In this document: positions 1 to 6,141 of the stretch, in pieces | How the letters are laid out: each line of letters begins with the position of its first letter | Numbering within the stretch: the first letter of the stretch is position 1 | From: Egicoccus sp035462025 | GTDB lineage: Bacteria > Actinomycetota > Nitriliruptoria > Nitriliruptorales > Nitriliruptoraceae | Assembly: GCA_035462025.1 (NCBI GenBank) | Contig: DATHUR010000035.1 | Location: 1 to 7,562 of the forward strand | Direction: 5' to 3' | Length of the DNA stretch: 7,562 bases | The notes under the pieces: generated by a model | The model's database searches: none | Seen by the model: only the letters and a program-made list of their open reading frames with translations | Told to the model about the DNA's origin: nothing | Translations under genes and position numbers: made by a program

Positions 1-34
1 CGGCCGGCCGCGCTTCCTGGCTCCGGCCGGCCGC
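1..34. repeat. Duplicated GC palindrome CGGCCGGCCGC
   Basis: The 11-nt string CGGCCGGCCGC occurs at 1-11 and again at 24-34. Its first ten bases are self-complementary, so each copy could form a cruciform or the two copies could pair as a hairpin. No T-run follows, so it is not a convincing intrinsic terminator. Low-complexity GC sequence of this kind also arises by chance in such a genome. Because the window starts here, the context on the left is unknown. Confidence 0.35.
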
Positions 35-94
35 ACCCGACAACGGCACCCCGAGGAGCCGGGACCGCACTTGGCGAGCCGTACCGCTCGAGTC

Positions 95-99
95 AGGAG
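95..99 (+). promoter_or_regulatory. Ribosome binding site choosing the ATG at 106
   Basis: AGGAG directly abuts an ATG at 100 (spacer 0) but lies 6 nt before the in-frame ATG at 106. Normal Shine-Dalgarno spacing therefore favours 106 as the start. The frame has no stop back to base 1, so the binding site is the main evidence that the gene starts here and not further upstream. Confidence 0.6.
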
Positions 100-105
100 A
101 TGACC

Positions 106-681
106 ATGCTGCGTTCGACCATCGCTGGAGAACCTCGACACGCCGGCCGCCGGGCCCGCCTCGCCCGCCCCTCGCGCCGCCCCTCGTCCTCCGAACTCGT
201 GGCCATCGTCACCGCGGTGGTCGCGTTGGGGTGTGCCGGTGCCGATGCCGACGGCGGGGCGGAGGACGACGCGGCAGCCGGAATCGGCGGCGGTGCCGCC
301 GCCGGCGACGTGACGGGCGGTGACGTCGCGATCGGCGACGGCGATGCGCGTGCGTCCTTCGGAGGCGCCGGCGAGGTGCCCGGATCCATCGCCGCCGCAG
401 TCACCATCCCCGACGGCTTCCAGCCGCTGAACTCGCTCGAGGGCACCCAGGACGGCCGGAGCGGCGTCACGGTGAGCGGCCTCGTGGAGACGGCCGACAC
501 CACCGCGTTCCTCGACCAGCTCGAGGCCAGTGCCACGGCCGGAGGCTGGTCGACGGTCGAACGCCACGACCGCGGCGGCCAGCTCGTGCTCGCGATGGAG
601 CGTGGCGAACAGCAACTCGACGTCATGCTCGACGTGGGCGGCGACCCGATGATGACCGTCGTCCTGAGCCAACCCGCCTGA
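106..681 (+). CDS. Small probable secreted protein or lipoprotein, unknown function
   Basis: This encodes 191 aa from the ATG at 106, or 193 aa from the ATG at 100. I do not recognise a named family. Numbered from the 106 start, residues 1-30 are rich in Arg and Ser, followed by a short hydrophobic stretch (about 32-42) ending in LGC-AG at Cys43. This looks like a signal peptide with an imperfect lipobox: -3 is Ala, where Leu is usual. Residues 44-90 are a Gly/Ala/Asp-rich, low-complexity linker. From about residue 97 to the end there is a compact alpha/beta-looking domain (VTIPDGF..., a Gly-Trp pair near 147-148, alternating hydrophobic strands). That layout is common in actinobacterial surface lipoproteins whose roles are unknown. 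The arginine-rich region ahead of the hydrophobic segment is unusually long, so a cytoplasmic or single-pass membrane protein is an alternative. Confidence 0.7.
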   Translation: MLRSTIAGEPRHAGRRARLARPSRRPSSSELVAIVTAVVALGCAGADADGGAEDDAAAGIGGGAAAGDVTGGDVAIGDGDARASFGGAGEVPGSIAAAVTIPDGFQPLNSLEGTQDGRSGVTVSGLVETADTTAFLDQLEASATAGGWSTVERHDRGGQLVLAMERGEQQLDVMLDVGGDPMMTVVLSQPA

Positions 682-715
682 CCGACCGTCGGCCGCACAC
701 TGGCACGTCGCGGCA

Positions 716-721
716 TAGGGT
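716..721 (+). promoter_or_regulatory. Possible -10 element (TAGGGT) for the P1 peptidase gene
   Basis: TAGGGT, in the context CATAGGGT, fits the TANNNT pattern of actinobacterial sigma-70-type -10 boxes. It lies 27 nt before the ATG at 749. I see no good -35 hexamer at 16-19 nt upstream. The gap from 682 to 748 otherwise holds only short GC inverted repeats such as GTCC-CGC-GGAC at 720-730. Confidence 0.25.
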
Positions 722-748
722 CCCGCGGACGACGAGCGGGAGCGGTCC

Positions 749-1702
749 ATGGCGTTGGGTGTCGACGGGGTCCGGATCGGGACGTGGACGGCACCAGGAG
801 GCGTGTCGGGCTGCACCGTGGTCCTGCCACCGGCCGGGACGGTCGGCGCCATCGCCGTGCGCGGCGCCGCACCCGGTACCCGCGAGGCCGCCGCGCTTGG
901 CCCCGCCGGCAAGGTCACGGTCTGCCACGCGGTCGTGCTCAGTGGCGGGTCGGCGTTCGGCCTCGCCTCGGCCGACGGGGTCGTGCGCTGGCTCGAGGAG
1001 CGCGGCACCGGCTACGAGGTGTTCGACGGCGTGGTGGTCCCGATCGTCGGCGCCGCCATCGTGCTCGACGAGGCGGTCGTCGCCCGCGACGCCCGGCCTG
1101 GCCCGGACCAGGGCTACGCGGCGTGCGCGGCCGCGGCCGACGTCGACCCCCCGGAGGGCGGGGTCGGCGTCGGTGCCGGCTGCACGGTCGCCAAGGTCGC
1201 CGGCCTCGACCACGCCTGGCGCAGCGGCCAGGGCATCGCGGTCCGCTCGGCCGCCGGCGTGACCGTCGGCGCGCTCGTGGCGAACAACGCGGTCGGCGAG
1301 GTGGTCGGCGACGACGGCGCCTGGATCGCCCGCGCCCGTATCGGCGACGACGCGGTCCGCTACCCCGAGACCGGCCGGCCACTGCGCCCGGACGCCGACC
1401 CGGAGGGCGGCCCGAGCGGCAACACCGTGATCGGCTGCATCGTCACCGACGCGCGACTGACGAAGCAGGAGGCGCACCGCGTCGCCGACCTCGGCCACTC
1501 TGGGCTCGCCCGGGCGCTGCGACCGGCCCACACCGACGCGGACGGCGACGCGCTGTTCTGCCTCGCCACCGGGCGCGTCGATGCCACCGTCGACCTCGTC
1601 GCCCACCTCGCGGCCGAGGCCGTCGCGGCCGCGGTCCGCCGCGGTCCGCTGCGGGCCACCGGACGCCGTGGCCTGCCCGGTCTGGCCGACGACCGCCCGT
1701 GA
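749..1702 (+). CDS. P1 family peptidase / amidohydrolase (DmpA/NylC-like, S58)
   Basis: This 317-aa protein belongs to the N-terminal-nucleophile P1 family, which includes DmpA aminopeptidases and the nylon-oligomer hydrolase NylC. Members are made as one chain and cut themselves to expose a Ser or Thr nucleophile. Visible landmarks are the N-terminal GVRIGTWT strand, LSGGSAFGLASADGVVRWLEE at 64-84, GAGCTVAKVAG at 142-152 with the candidate catalytic Lys149, VANN at 177-180, and PSGNTVIG at 222-229. The predicted cut is Asn225/Thr226, giving alpha and beta chains of 225 and 92 residues. HTDADGD at 261-267 supplies the acidic residues seen near the NylC active site. Length is near the low end for the family. 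GGGAG at 738-742 lies 6 nt before the ATG. No signal peptide is visible, so it probably acts in the cytoplasm. The natural substrate (peptide amide, beta-amino acid peptide or other) cannot be read from sequence. Confidence 0.93.
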   Translation: MALGVDGVRIGTWTAPGGVSGCTVVLPPAGTVGAIAVRGAAPGTREAAALGPAGKVTVCHAVVLSGGSAFGLASADGVVRWLEERGTGYEVFDGVVVPIVGAAIVLDEAVVARDARPGPDQGYAACAAAADVDPPEGGVGVGAGCTVAKVAGLDHAWRSGQGIAVRSAAGVTVGALVANNAVGEVVGDDGAWIARARIGDDAVRYPETGRPLRPDADPEGGPSGNTVIGCIVTDARLTKQEAHRVADLGHSGLARALRPAHTDADGDALFCLATGRVDATVDLVAHLAAEAVAAAVRRGPLRATGRRGLPGLADDRP

Positions 1703-1807
1703 ACGAGGCGCCGCCGTGGCGGTGACGCCTGCGTGCCGCGGTGAGCGGTTGACGAGACGTATGCGCGCAGATCGTTCCGTCGTTCGGGGGTCGCTCGTTG
1801 GGACGGC

Positions 1808-1820
1808 TAGTGTCCGACAC
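1808..1820 (+). promoter_or_regulatory. Possible -10 box overlapped by an inverted repeat
   Basis: TAGTGT at 1808-1813 fits the actinobacterial -10 pattern. GTGTC-C-GACAC at 1810-1820 is a perfect 5-bp inverted repeat around one central base. A repressor-type dimer bound here would cover the -10. The -35 is poor: TTCGGG lies at 1783-1788 with a 19-nt spacer. It does not resemble a LexA box. Confidence 0.3.
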
Positions 1821-1854
1821 GGCGCATCGGGAGGCGTCCCGCCCACCCCGGTGT

Positions 1855-1862
1855 GGGGAGGG
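1855..1862 (+). promoter_or_regulatory. Strong ribosome binding site favouring GTG at 1869
   Basis: GGGGAGGG includes a full GGAGG core at 1857-1861. It ends directly against the ATG at 1863, leaving one base from the core, while the in-frame GTG at 1869 is 7 nt away. Spacing favours the GTG. The two starts differ by only two residues. Confidence 0.5.
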
Positions 1863-1868
1863 ATGAGC

Positions 1869-2513
1869 GTGACCAGCGATCTGGTGGCTCCTGCGGCGGC
1901 ATCGCCCGCCCGGCTCCGCCGCGAACTCGAGCGCGCCGTCCGCTCGTGTACGGCGTGCGGGTTGTACAGCGGTCGGACCACGCCCGTCGTCGGCGAGGGC
2001 TCCTTCGACGCGCGGCTGATGATCGTGGGCTCCAAGCCGCGCCGCCACGAGGACCTGCAGGGCAAGCCGTTCGCGGGCGGTACCGGCAACGTGCTCGACC
2101 AGGCCATGCAGATCGCGGGACTGGCCAAGCAGGACGTCTACCTCACCACCATCGTCAAGTGCCGGCCGGGCGACGACCGCGCGGCCACGCCCGACGAGGT
2201 CGAGGCCTGCTCCCAGCACTTCCGGGCGCAGCTGCAACTCGTGCGTCCCGAGGTGATCGTTGCGCTGGGCTCGTTCGCGGCCAGCGTGCTGCTGCGCCGC
2301 CCCATCAACGTCGAACGGGTCGCCGGCTACCGCCTCGACCTGCAGGGCGTCACCCTGATCCCGACCTACCACCCCGCCGACGCGGTGCGCGGCGTCCCGC
2401 AGGCCGCGGGCACGCTGCGGCGGGACCTGTCGGCGGCCAAGGCGGTGCTCGACGGCCGGTTGCCCACCGGTGCGCAGACGCTCGCCGAGGCCCGCGCCCG
2501 CGTCGCCGGGTAG
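1869..2513 (+). CDS. Uracil-DNA glycosylase superfamily protein, family 4 type with 4Fe-4S cluster
   Basis: This 214-aa protein (216 aa from ATG 1863) has the size and layout of family 4 uracil-DNA glycosylases, which remove uracil from DNA to start base-excision repair. Four cysteines fit the iron-sulfur cluster: C27-x2-C30, C98 in VKCRP, and C114, with 15 residues between the last two. GSKPRRHEDLQGKPFAGGTG at 54-73 aligns with motif A, DVYLTTIVKC at 89-98 holds the central strand, VIVALGSFAASVLL at 129-142 is the next core strand and helix, and YHPADAVR at 167-174 aligns with the HP of motif B. Oddly, the usual GE(A/G)PG of motif A is GSKPR here: the acidic residue after the first Gly is Ser, and the last Gly is Arg. 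The fold assignment is firm; activity on uracil is less so. The KRRIH insert typical of UdgX is not seen. The gene sits 43 nt before tsaE and is probably co-transcribed with it. Confidence 0.9.
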   Translation: MTSDLVAPAAASPARLRRELERAVRSCTACGLYSGRTTPVVGEGSFDARLMIVGSKPRRHEDLQGKPFAGGTGNVLDQAMQIAGLAKQDVYLTTIVKCRPGDDRAATPDEVEACSQHFRAQLQLVRPEVIVALGSFAASVLLRRPINVERVAGYRLDLQGVTLIPTYHPADAVRGVPQAAGTLRRDLSAAKAVLDGRLPTGAQTLAEARARVAG

Positions 2514-2516
2514 CGT
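2511..2516 (+). promoter_or_regulatory. Possible internal -10 (TAGCGT) ahead of tsaE
   Basis: TAGCGT overlaps the TAG stop of the glycosylase gene and fits TANNNT, 40 nt before the tsaE GTG. No -35 is apparent, and the GTG at 2557 has no clear Shine-Dalgarno sequence. Read-through from the gene upstream is the simpler explanation. It is listed because it could give tsaE-tsaD a separate promoter. Confidence 0.15.
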
Positions 2517-2556
2517 CGTCGCGGCCGTACCCGCCGCGAGACCCCCAGGCTGACCC

Positions 2557-3087
2557 GTGCACGACCACCTGCTGCTGCGCTCGTCGGACCCGGACCAGAC
2601 CCGGGCCCTCGCGGCCGCCGTGGCCTCGGTGCTGGCTCCCGGGGACGTGGTCGCGCTCAGCGGCGAACTCGGGGCCGGCAAGACCTGCTTCGTGCAGGGC
2701 GCTGCCCGCCGCCTCGGGGTCGAGGGTCGGGTCACCTCGCCGACCTTCACCCTGGTTCGCACCTACCTCGACGCGCCGGTGCCGGTGGTGCACTGCGACG
2801 TCTACCGCCTCGACCGCCTGCAGGACGTGCTCGACCTCGGCGACGAGGTACTCGCACCGGACGTGGTCACGTTCGTCGAGTGGGGCGACGCGATCGCGAG
2901 CCTGCTGCCCGACGACCACCTCGATGTCGAGTTGACCATCGCCGAGGCGGACGACGCTGATGTCGCCTCGGACCCGGGGCGCTCGGACTCCGACCGGCTC
3001 GTGCGGCTGCGGCCCCGCGGACCGGCCTGGAGCGATCGTGCCGCCGCGCTCGCCGACGCCTGCGCCCCGTGGCGCGAGGAGCACTGA
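2557..3087 (+). CDS. tsaE: tRNA threonylcarbamoyladenosine biosynthesis ATPase TsaE
   Basis: TsaE is the P-loop ATPase that binds the TsaB-TsaD complex and is needed for repeated rounds of t6A synthesis on ANN-decoding tRNAs in bacteria. The 176-aa product shows the Walker A loop GELGAGKT at 36-43, the family signature SPTFTLV at 61-67, HCDVYRL at 79-85, and the Walker B-like VTFVEWGD at 104-111 with the Glu-Trp pair. The C-terminal 45 or so residues, rich in Asp, Arg and Ala, extend beyond the conserved core and look lineage-specific. The start is GTG 2557, chosen because the conserved domain begins about 30 residues in, with no better start nearby. There is no obvious ribosome binding site, so translation may depend on the gene upstream. 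tsaB follows after 4 nt. Confidence 0.96.
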   Translation: MHDHLLLRSSDPDQTRALAAAVASVLAPGDVVALSGELGAGKTCFVQGAARRLGVEGRVTSPTFTLVRTYLDAPVPVVHCDVYRLDRLQDVLDLGDEVLAPDVVTFVEWGDAIASLLPDDHLDVELTIAEADDADVASDPGRSDSDRLVRLRPRGPAWSDRAAALADACAPWREEH

Positions 3088-3091
3088 CGCC

Positions 3092-3805
3092 GTGCTGATC
3101 CTGGGTATCGAGACGTCCACCGGCCAGTCCTCGGTGGCGCTGCTGGGCACCGACGGCGTGGTCGCGTCCGCATCGCTGGGGGTACCCCGCCGCCACGGCG
3201 AGTTCGTGGCGCCGGCCGTGCAGTTCTGCCTCCACCAGGCCGGCGTCGGCGCCGACCGGGTGACCGGCGTGGCCGTCGGGCTCGGCCCCGGCCTGTACAC
3301 CGGCCTGCGGGTCGGCATCGCCACCGCGCAGGCCTTCGCCGCGGCCCGCGACCTGCCCGTCGTCGGCCTGTCGGGGCTGGACGTGATCGCCTTCCAGGCC
3401 CGCCACGTGCGAAGGCTGATCGGCGCGGTGATCGACGCCCGCCGCGGCGAGTTGTTCTGGGCCCTCTACCGCGCCGTGCCCGGCGGGGTGCAACGGCAGA
3501 CCGACCTGCGTGTCGGCCCCGCCGAGCAGTTCGCCGCGGAACTCGAGGCGACGGGGGAGGAGTGCCTGGTGATCGGCGACGGCCTCTCCCGTGCCCACGA
3601 CGAACTCAAGCGGGTCGGCATCGACGCAGCCGACACGTTCGCCGCCGTCCCCGACGCGACCCACCTCGCGGAACTGGCGCGACCGCGGTTCGAACGCGAG
3701 GAGACGCAACGTCCGGCCGAACTGCTGCCGATCTACCTGCGACACGCGGACGCGAAGATCGGCTGGGAGGTCCGTGGCCGCATGCAGGGCGGTGCGGGGA
3801 CGTGA
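3092..3805 (+). CDS. tsaB: tRNA threonylcarbamoyladenosine biosynthesis protein TsaB
   Basis: TsaB is the inactive ASKHA-fold partner that dimerises with TsaD and scaffolds TsaE in the t6A-forming complex. The 237-aa product starts MLILGIETST, has HGE at 35-37, GLGPGLYTGLRVGIATAQAF at 63-82 (the hallmark of the family), a central VIDARRGELFWALY at 113-126, and ends with LLPIYLRHAD at 211-220, typical of the TsaB tail. Length is normal. The GTG at 3092 is chosen because homologues begin with this ILGIETS strand. GAGGAG at 3076-3081, inside the end of tsaE, gives a binding site 10 nt away. The stop overlaps the rimI start by 4 nt (GTGA), a sign of coupled translation. Confidence 0.96.
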   Translation: MLILGIETSTGQSSVALLGTDGVVASASLGVPRRHGEFVAPAVQFCLHQAGVGADRVTGVAVGLGPGLYTGLRVGIATAQAFAAARDLPVVGLSGLDVIAFQARHVRRLIGAVIDARRGELFWALYRAVPGGVQRQTDLRVGPAEQFAAELEATGEECLVIGDGLSRAHDELKRVGIDAADTFAAVPDATHLAELARPRFEREETQRPAELLPIYLRHADAKIGWEVRGRMQGGAGT

Positions 3806-4272
3806 CCGTCCCGTCAGACCGGGCGCCCGACGTCGAGGTCGTGACGGCGGAGCCCGACGACGCCGAGGCCATCCGGGCGTTGCCCGGGCTCGGGATGTCG
3901 ACGCGGCGCCTGCTCGACCTCGACCTGATCCGCGACGATCGCTGCTGCCTCGTCGCCCGGTCCACGGATGGTGCCGTGGTCGGCTTCGCGATGGGGTTCG
4001 TGCTCCTCGACGAGGCCCACGTGCTCGACATCGCGGTGGCCGAACCCCACCGACGGCAGGGCATCGGCCGCACGCTGATGGACACCCTTCTCGACCGCGT
4101 CTGCGAGCGGGGGGCGACCGGCGTCACGCTGGAGGTACGGCGGTCGAACACGGCTGCGCTCGCGCTGTACCGTCGCCTCGGTTTCGCCGTCGAGGGCGAA
4201 CGGCCGCGCTACTACCCCGATGGCGAGGACGCGCTGCTGATGTGGCGGCGCGACCGCGAAGCGAGGGACTGA
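3802..4272 (+). CDS. rimI: Ribosomal protein S18 N-terminal acetyltransferase RimI
   Basis: This 156-aa GNAT enzyme uses acetyl-CoA to acetylate the N-terminal alanine of ribosomal protein S18. The acetyl-CoA loop is RRQGIG at 84-89, preceded by the strand VLDIAVAEP at 74-82. It is followed by the RimI signature LEVRRSNTAALALYRRLGF at 110-128 and the tail RPRYYPDGEDALLM at 134-147. Residues 1-10 precede the fold. The GTG at 3802 overlaps the tsaB stop and there is little of its own binding site, which fits re-initiation. Its place between tsaB and tsaD is a conserved arrangement in many bacteria. Some actinobacterial RimI proteins may act on other N-termini, so the exact substrate is inferred from the family. 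Confidence 0.94.
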   Translation: MTVPSDRAPDVEVVTAEPDDAEAIRALPGLGMSTRRLLDLDLIRDDRCCLVARSTDGAVVGFAMGFVLLDEAHVLDIAVAEPHRRQGIGRTLMDTLLDRVCERGATGVTLEVRRSNTAALALYRRLGFAVEGERPRYYPDGEDALLMWRRDREARD

Positions 4273-4275
4273 ACC

Positions 4276-5283
4276 GTGTTGGTGCTGGGTATCGAGACGT
4301 CCTGCGACGAGACCGCCGTCGGCATCGTCGAGGACCGCTTCACCCTGCGCGCCAACGTGATCGCGTCCCAGGTCGACCTGCACGCCCCCTACGGGGGTGT
4401 GGTCCCCGAGGTCGCTGCCCGCGCCCACCTCGAGGCGCTGCTGCCCACGATCGACCGGGCCCTGGTCGAGGCCGGCTGCGGCCTGTCCGACGTCGACGCG
4501 ATCGCGGTGACCTCGGGACCCGGCCTGATCGGGGCGCTGCTGGTCGGCGTGTCGGCGGCCAAGGGTCTCGCGCTGGCCCACGACAAGCCGCTGATCGGCG
4601 TCAACCATCTGCGGGCCCACGTCGAGGTGGCCCAACTCGAGTTCGGCGAACTCGAACCGCCGCTGGCGGCGCTGGTCGTGTCGGGTGGCCACACCTCGAT
4701 CGTGGCGATGGGACAGGACGGCCGGTTCCGGCAACTCGGCGCCACGATCGACGACGCCGCGGGCGAGGCCTTCGACAAGATCGCCCGGTTCATCGGGCTC
4801 GGGTATCCCGGTGGACCCGAGATCGACCGGCTCGCCCGCCAAGGCGACCCGAAGGCGATCGACTTCCCGCGGGCGATGCTGCACGAGCCCGGCTACGACA
4901 TGTCGCTGTCGGGACTCAAGACCGCGGTGATCCGCTACCTGCGCAAGCTCGAGGCGGCGGGGACCGAACCGAACCTCGCCGACGTGGCCGCGTCGTTCCA
5001 GGAGGCGATCGTCGACGTCCAGGTGGTCAAGACCCTGCGGGCCGCCCGCGACGAGGGCCTCGAACGGGTCGTGCTGGCCGGCGGTGTCGCCGCGAACACC
5101 CGTCTGCGCTCGGCGTTCGCCGAGGCGTGCGAACGCGCGGGGCTCGGCCTGGTCGTGCCGTCGATCCCGCTGTGCACCGACAACGGTGCGATGGTCGCCG
5201 CGTCCGGAGCCAACCTGCTGGCTGCGGGCTCCCTGGCCGACCTCGAACTCGGTGTCGACCCGAACCTCCCGCTGGCCGGGTGA
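4276..5283 (+). CDS. tsaD: tRNA N6-adenosine threonylcarbamoyltransferase TsaD
   Basis: TsaD moves the threonylcarbamoyl group from threonylcarbamoyl-AMP (made by TsaC, encoded elsewhere) to N6 of A37 in tRNA. The 335-aa product is full length for the Kae1/TsaD family. Visible motifs are LGIETSCDET at 4-13, the metal-binding pair H111 and H115 in VNHLRAH, SGGHT at 136-140, GATIDDAAGEAFDK at 155-168, YPGGPEIDRL at 177-186, SGLKTAV at 212-218, GGVAANTRLR at 269-278, and Asp302 in CTDNGAM, the third expected metal ligand. The start GTG 4276 is set by the conserved N-terminus. GAGGGA at 4263-4268 lies 7 nt before it. It follows rimI after 3 nt and its TGA shares one base with the next gene's ATG. 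All catalytic features seem intact. Confidence 0.98.
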   Translation: MLVLGIETSCDETAVGIVEDRFTLRANVIASQVDLHAPYGGVVPEVAARAHLEALLPTIDRALVEAGCGLSDVDAIAVTSGPGLIGALLVGVSAAKGLALAHDKPLIGVNHLRAHVEVAQLEFGELEPPLAALVVSGGHTSIVAMGQDGRFRQLGATIDDAAGEAFDKIARFIGLGYPGGPEIDRLARQGDPKAIDFPRAMLHEPGYDMSLSGLKTAVIRYLRKLEAAGTEPNLADVAASFQEAIVDVQVVKTLRAARDEGLERVVLAGGVAANTRLRSAFAEACERAGLGLVVPSIPLCTDNGAMVAASGANLLAAGSLADLELGVDPNLPLAG

Positions 5284-6128
5284 TGGGACGGCGACTGCGC
5301 TGGCGCCGGGCCGGGACCGGCGAACTCGAGACGATCGTGTCACGTCTCGAAGGTTGGCCCTCGCCCTCGGGCGGCGCGGTTCGGCACATGTACGCGCTGT
5401 CGGTGATCGAGACCCAGGGGATCGGGCAGATACGCCTCGCGACCGACGACCACCGTTGGGCCGCGGTGGTGGTGTTCCCCAACCGTCTCGTCGTTCCCTG
5501 CGGCGACGCCGGCGCGATCGAGGAAGCCGGCGCGCCGGCCCGCCGCTGGCGGTTGCTGGTCGGCGACGTCGCGGCCGGTGACGCGGTGCTGCGAAACACC
5601 GCGCCCGACCAGGCCCTGGTCGTCCACGACCAGCGGTTCTTCGTCGTCGATCGCGACCGCGTGCCCACCGAGGCCGAACTGCCCGACCCCGGCCTGCGGC
5701 GCGCCGAAGCCGAGGACCTCGATGGACTGGCCGAGCTGGCCGTCCAACTGCACGTCGACGACCGGTTCGGCCCCGACCCCGGTCGCATCGGCTGGCGCGG
5801 GTACCGGCAGCGCCTGGAGGGCACGGTGCGCCAGGGCCTGGCCTACTGCGTCGGACCGGTCGGGCAGCCGGTCATGAAGCTCGAGCGTTCCGTGTCGTCG
5901 CGCCGCTGGGGTGTGCAGCTGGCCGGCATCGTGGTCGCGCCGGAGTTCCGCGGTCAGGGTCTGGGCCGTGCCGCCGTGGCGGCGGCGGTCCGGGCGGCGC
6001 TGGCCGAAGGACCGCGCGGGCGCAACGTCACCCTGCACGTACGCGCGGACAACCCGGCCGCGCACACGGCCTACCACCAGGCCGGCTTCGTCGACCGCGA
6101 GGCCTGGCGGTTGGCCGTGCGCACCTGA
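5283..6128 (+). CDS. Two-domain GNAT acetyltransferase, N-terminal DUF4081-like region
   Basis: The 281-aa product has a C-terminal GNAT fold with the acetyl-CoA loop EFRGQGLGRA at 221-230, preceded by LAGIVVAP at 213-220 and followed by LHVRADNPAAHTAYHQAGF at 251-269. The N-terminal half (about 15-130) is a separate domain without the acetyl-CoA motif. Its layout (an N-terminal ligand-like domain, a central LRRAEAEDLDGLAEL segment, then VMKLE and Q-L-A-G-I-V-V before the loop) resembles actinobacterial DUF4081-type acetyltransferases. That link is from memory of the family pattern. The long open frame continues far upstream through tsaD, but the ATG at 5283 (TGATG junction with tsaD) is the start consistent with domain content. 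A GTG at 5280 would add one residue. Substrate is unknown; coupling to tsaD suggests co-expression with the t6A genes, not necessarily a shared pathway. Confidence 0.85.
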   Translation: MGRRLRWRRAGTGELETIVSRLEGWPSPSGGAVRHMYALSVIETQGIGQIRLATDDHRWAAVVVFPNRLVVPCGDAGAIEEAGAPARRWRLLVGDVAAGDAVLRNTAPDQALVVHDQRFFVVDRDRVPTEAELPDPGLRRAEAEDLDGLAELAVQLHVDDRFGPDPGRIGWRGYRQRLEGTVRQGLAYCVGPVGQPVMKLERSVSSRRWGVQLAGIVVAPEFRGQGLGRAAVAAAVRAALAEGPRGRNVTLHVRADNPAAHTAYHQAGFVDREAWRLAVRT

Positions 6129-6141
6129 CGGCGGCGGCAGG
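6129..6141. other. 13-bp junction between convergent genes
   Basis: Two genes face each other tail to tail with only 13 bp between their stop codons. CTGAC at 6125-6129 and GTCAG at 6141-6145 form a 5-bp inverted repeat with an 11-nt loop, each arm overlapping one stop codon. It is too short and lacks T-runs, so it is not a convincing bidirectional terminator. Confidence 0.25.

Larger units (their letters stand above)
1703..1868. other. Intergenic gap before the uracil-DNA glycosylase gene
   Basis: About 160 bases without a supported gene. It holds a TTGACG hexamer at 1749-1754 with no matching -10 at the right distance, a TAGTGT element overlapped by an inverted repeat (1808-1820), and a small hairpin CCCAC/GTGGG (1842-1846 with 1853-1857) whose right arm covers the start of the strong ribosome binding site. 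This is the most likely place for the promoter that drives the downstream six-gene block. Confidence 0.5.

Noticed and set aside
623..2128. Long - strand open frame opposite the peptidase and glycosylase genes
   Set aside because: It is the antisense of clearly recognisable proteins, and its product is low-complexity Arg/Gly/Ala/Asp sequence typical of GC-rich shadow frames.
4606..4620. NHLRAH in TsaD as a defective metal site (many homologues have NHxEGH)
   Set aside because: Both histidines of HxxxH are present. The middle residues vary, and Ala before the second His is common in actinobacterial TsaD as far as I recall.
3591..5282. Continuous open frame running through rimI and tsaD into the acetyltransferase, as if one 845-aa protein
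   Set aside because: The part before 5283 is an Arg/Pro-rich translation of tsaB, rimI and tsaD in another frame. Only the last 281 residues have domain content, starting at the TGATG junction.
3814..5343. Long - strand open frame opposite rimI and tsaD
   Set aside because: It lies antisense to two well-supported conserved genes and has no recognisable domain.
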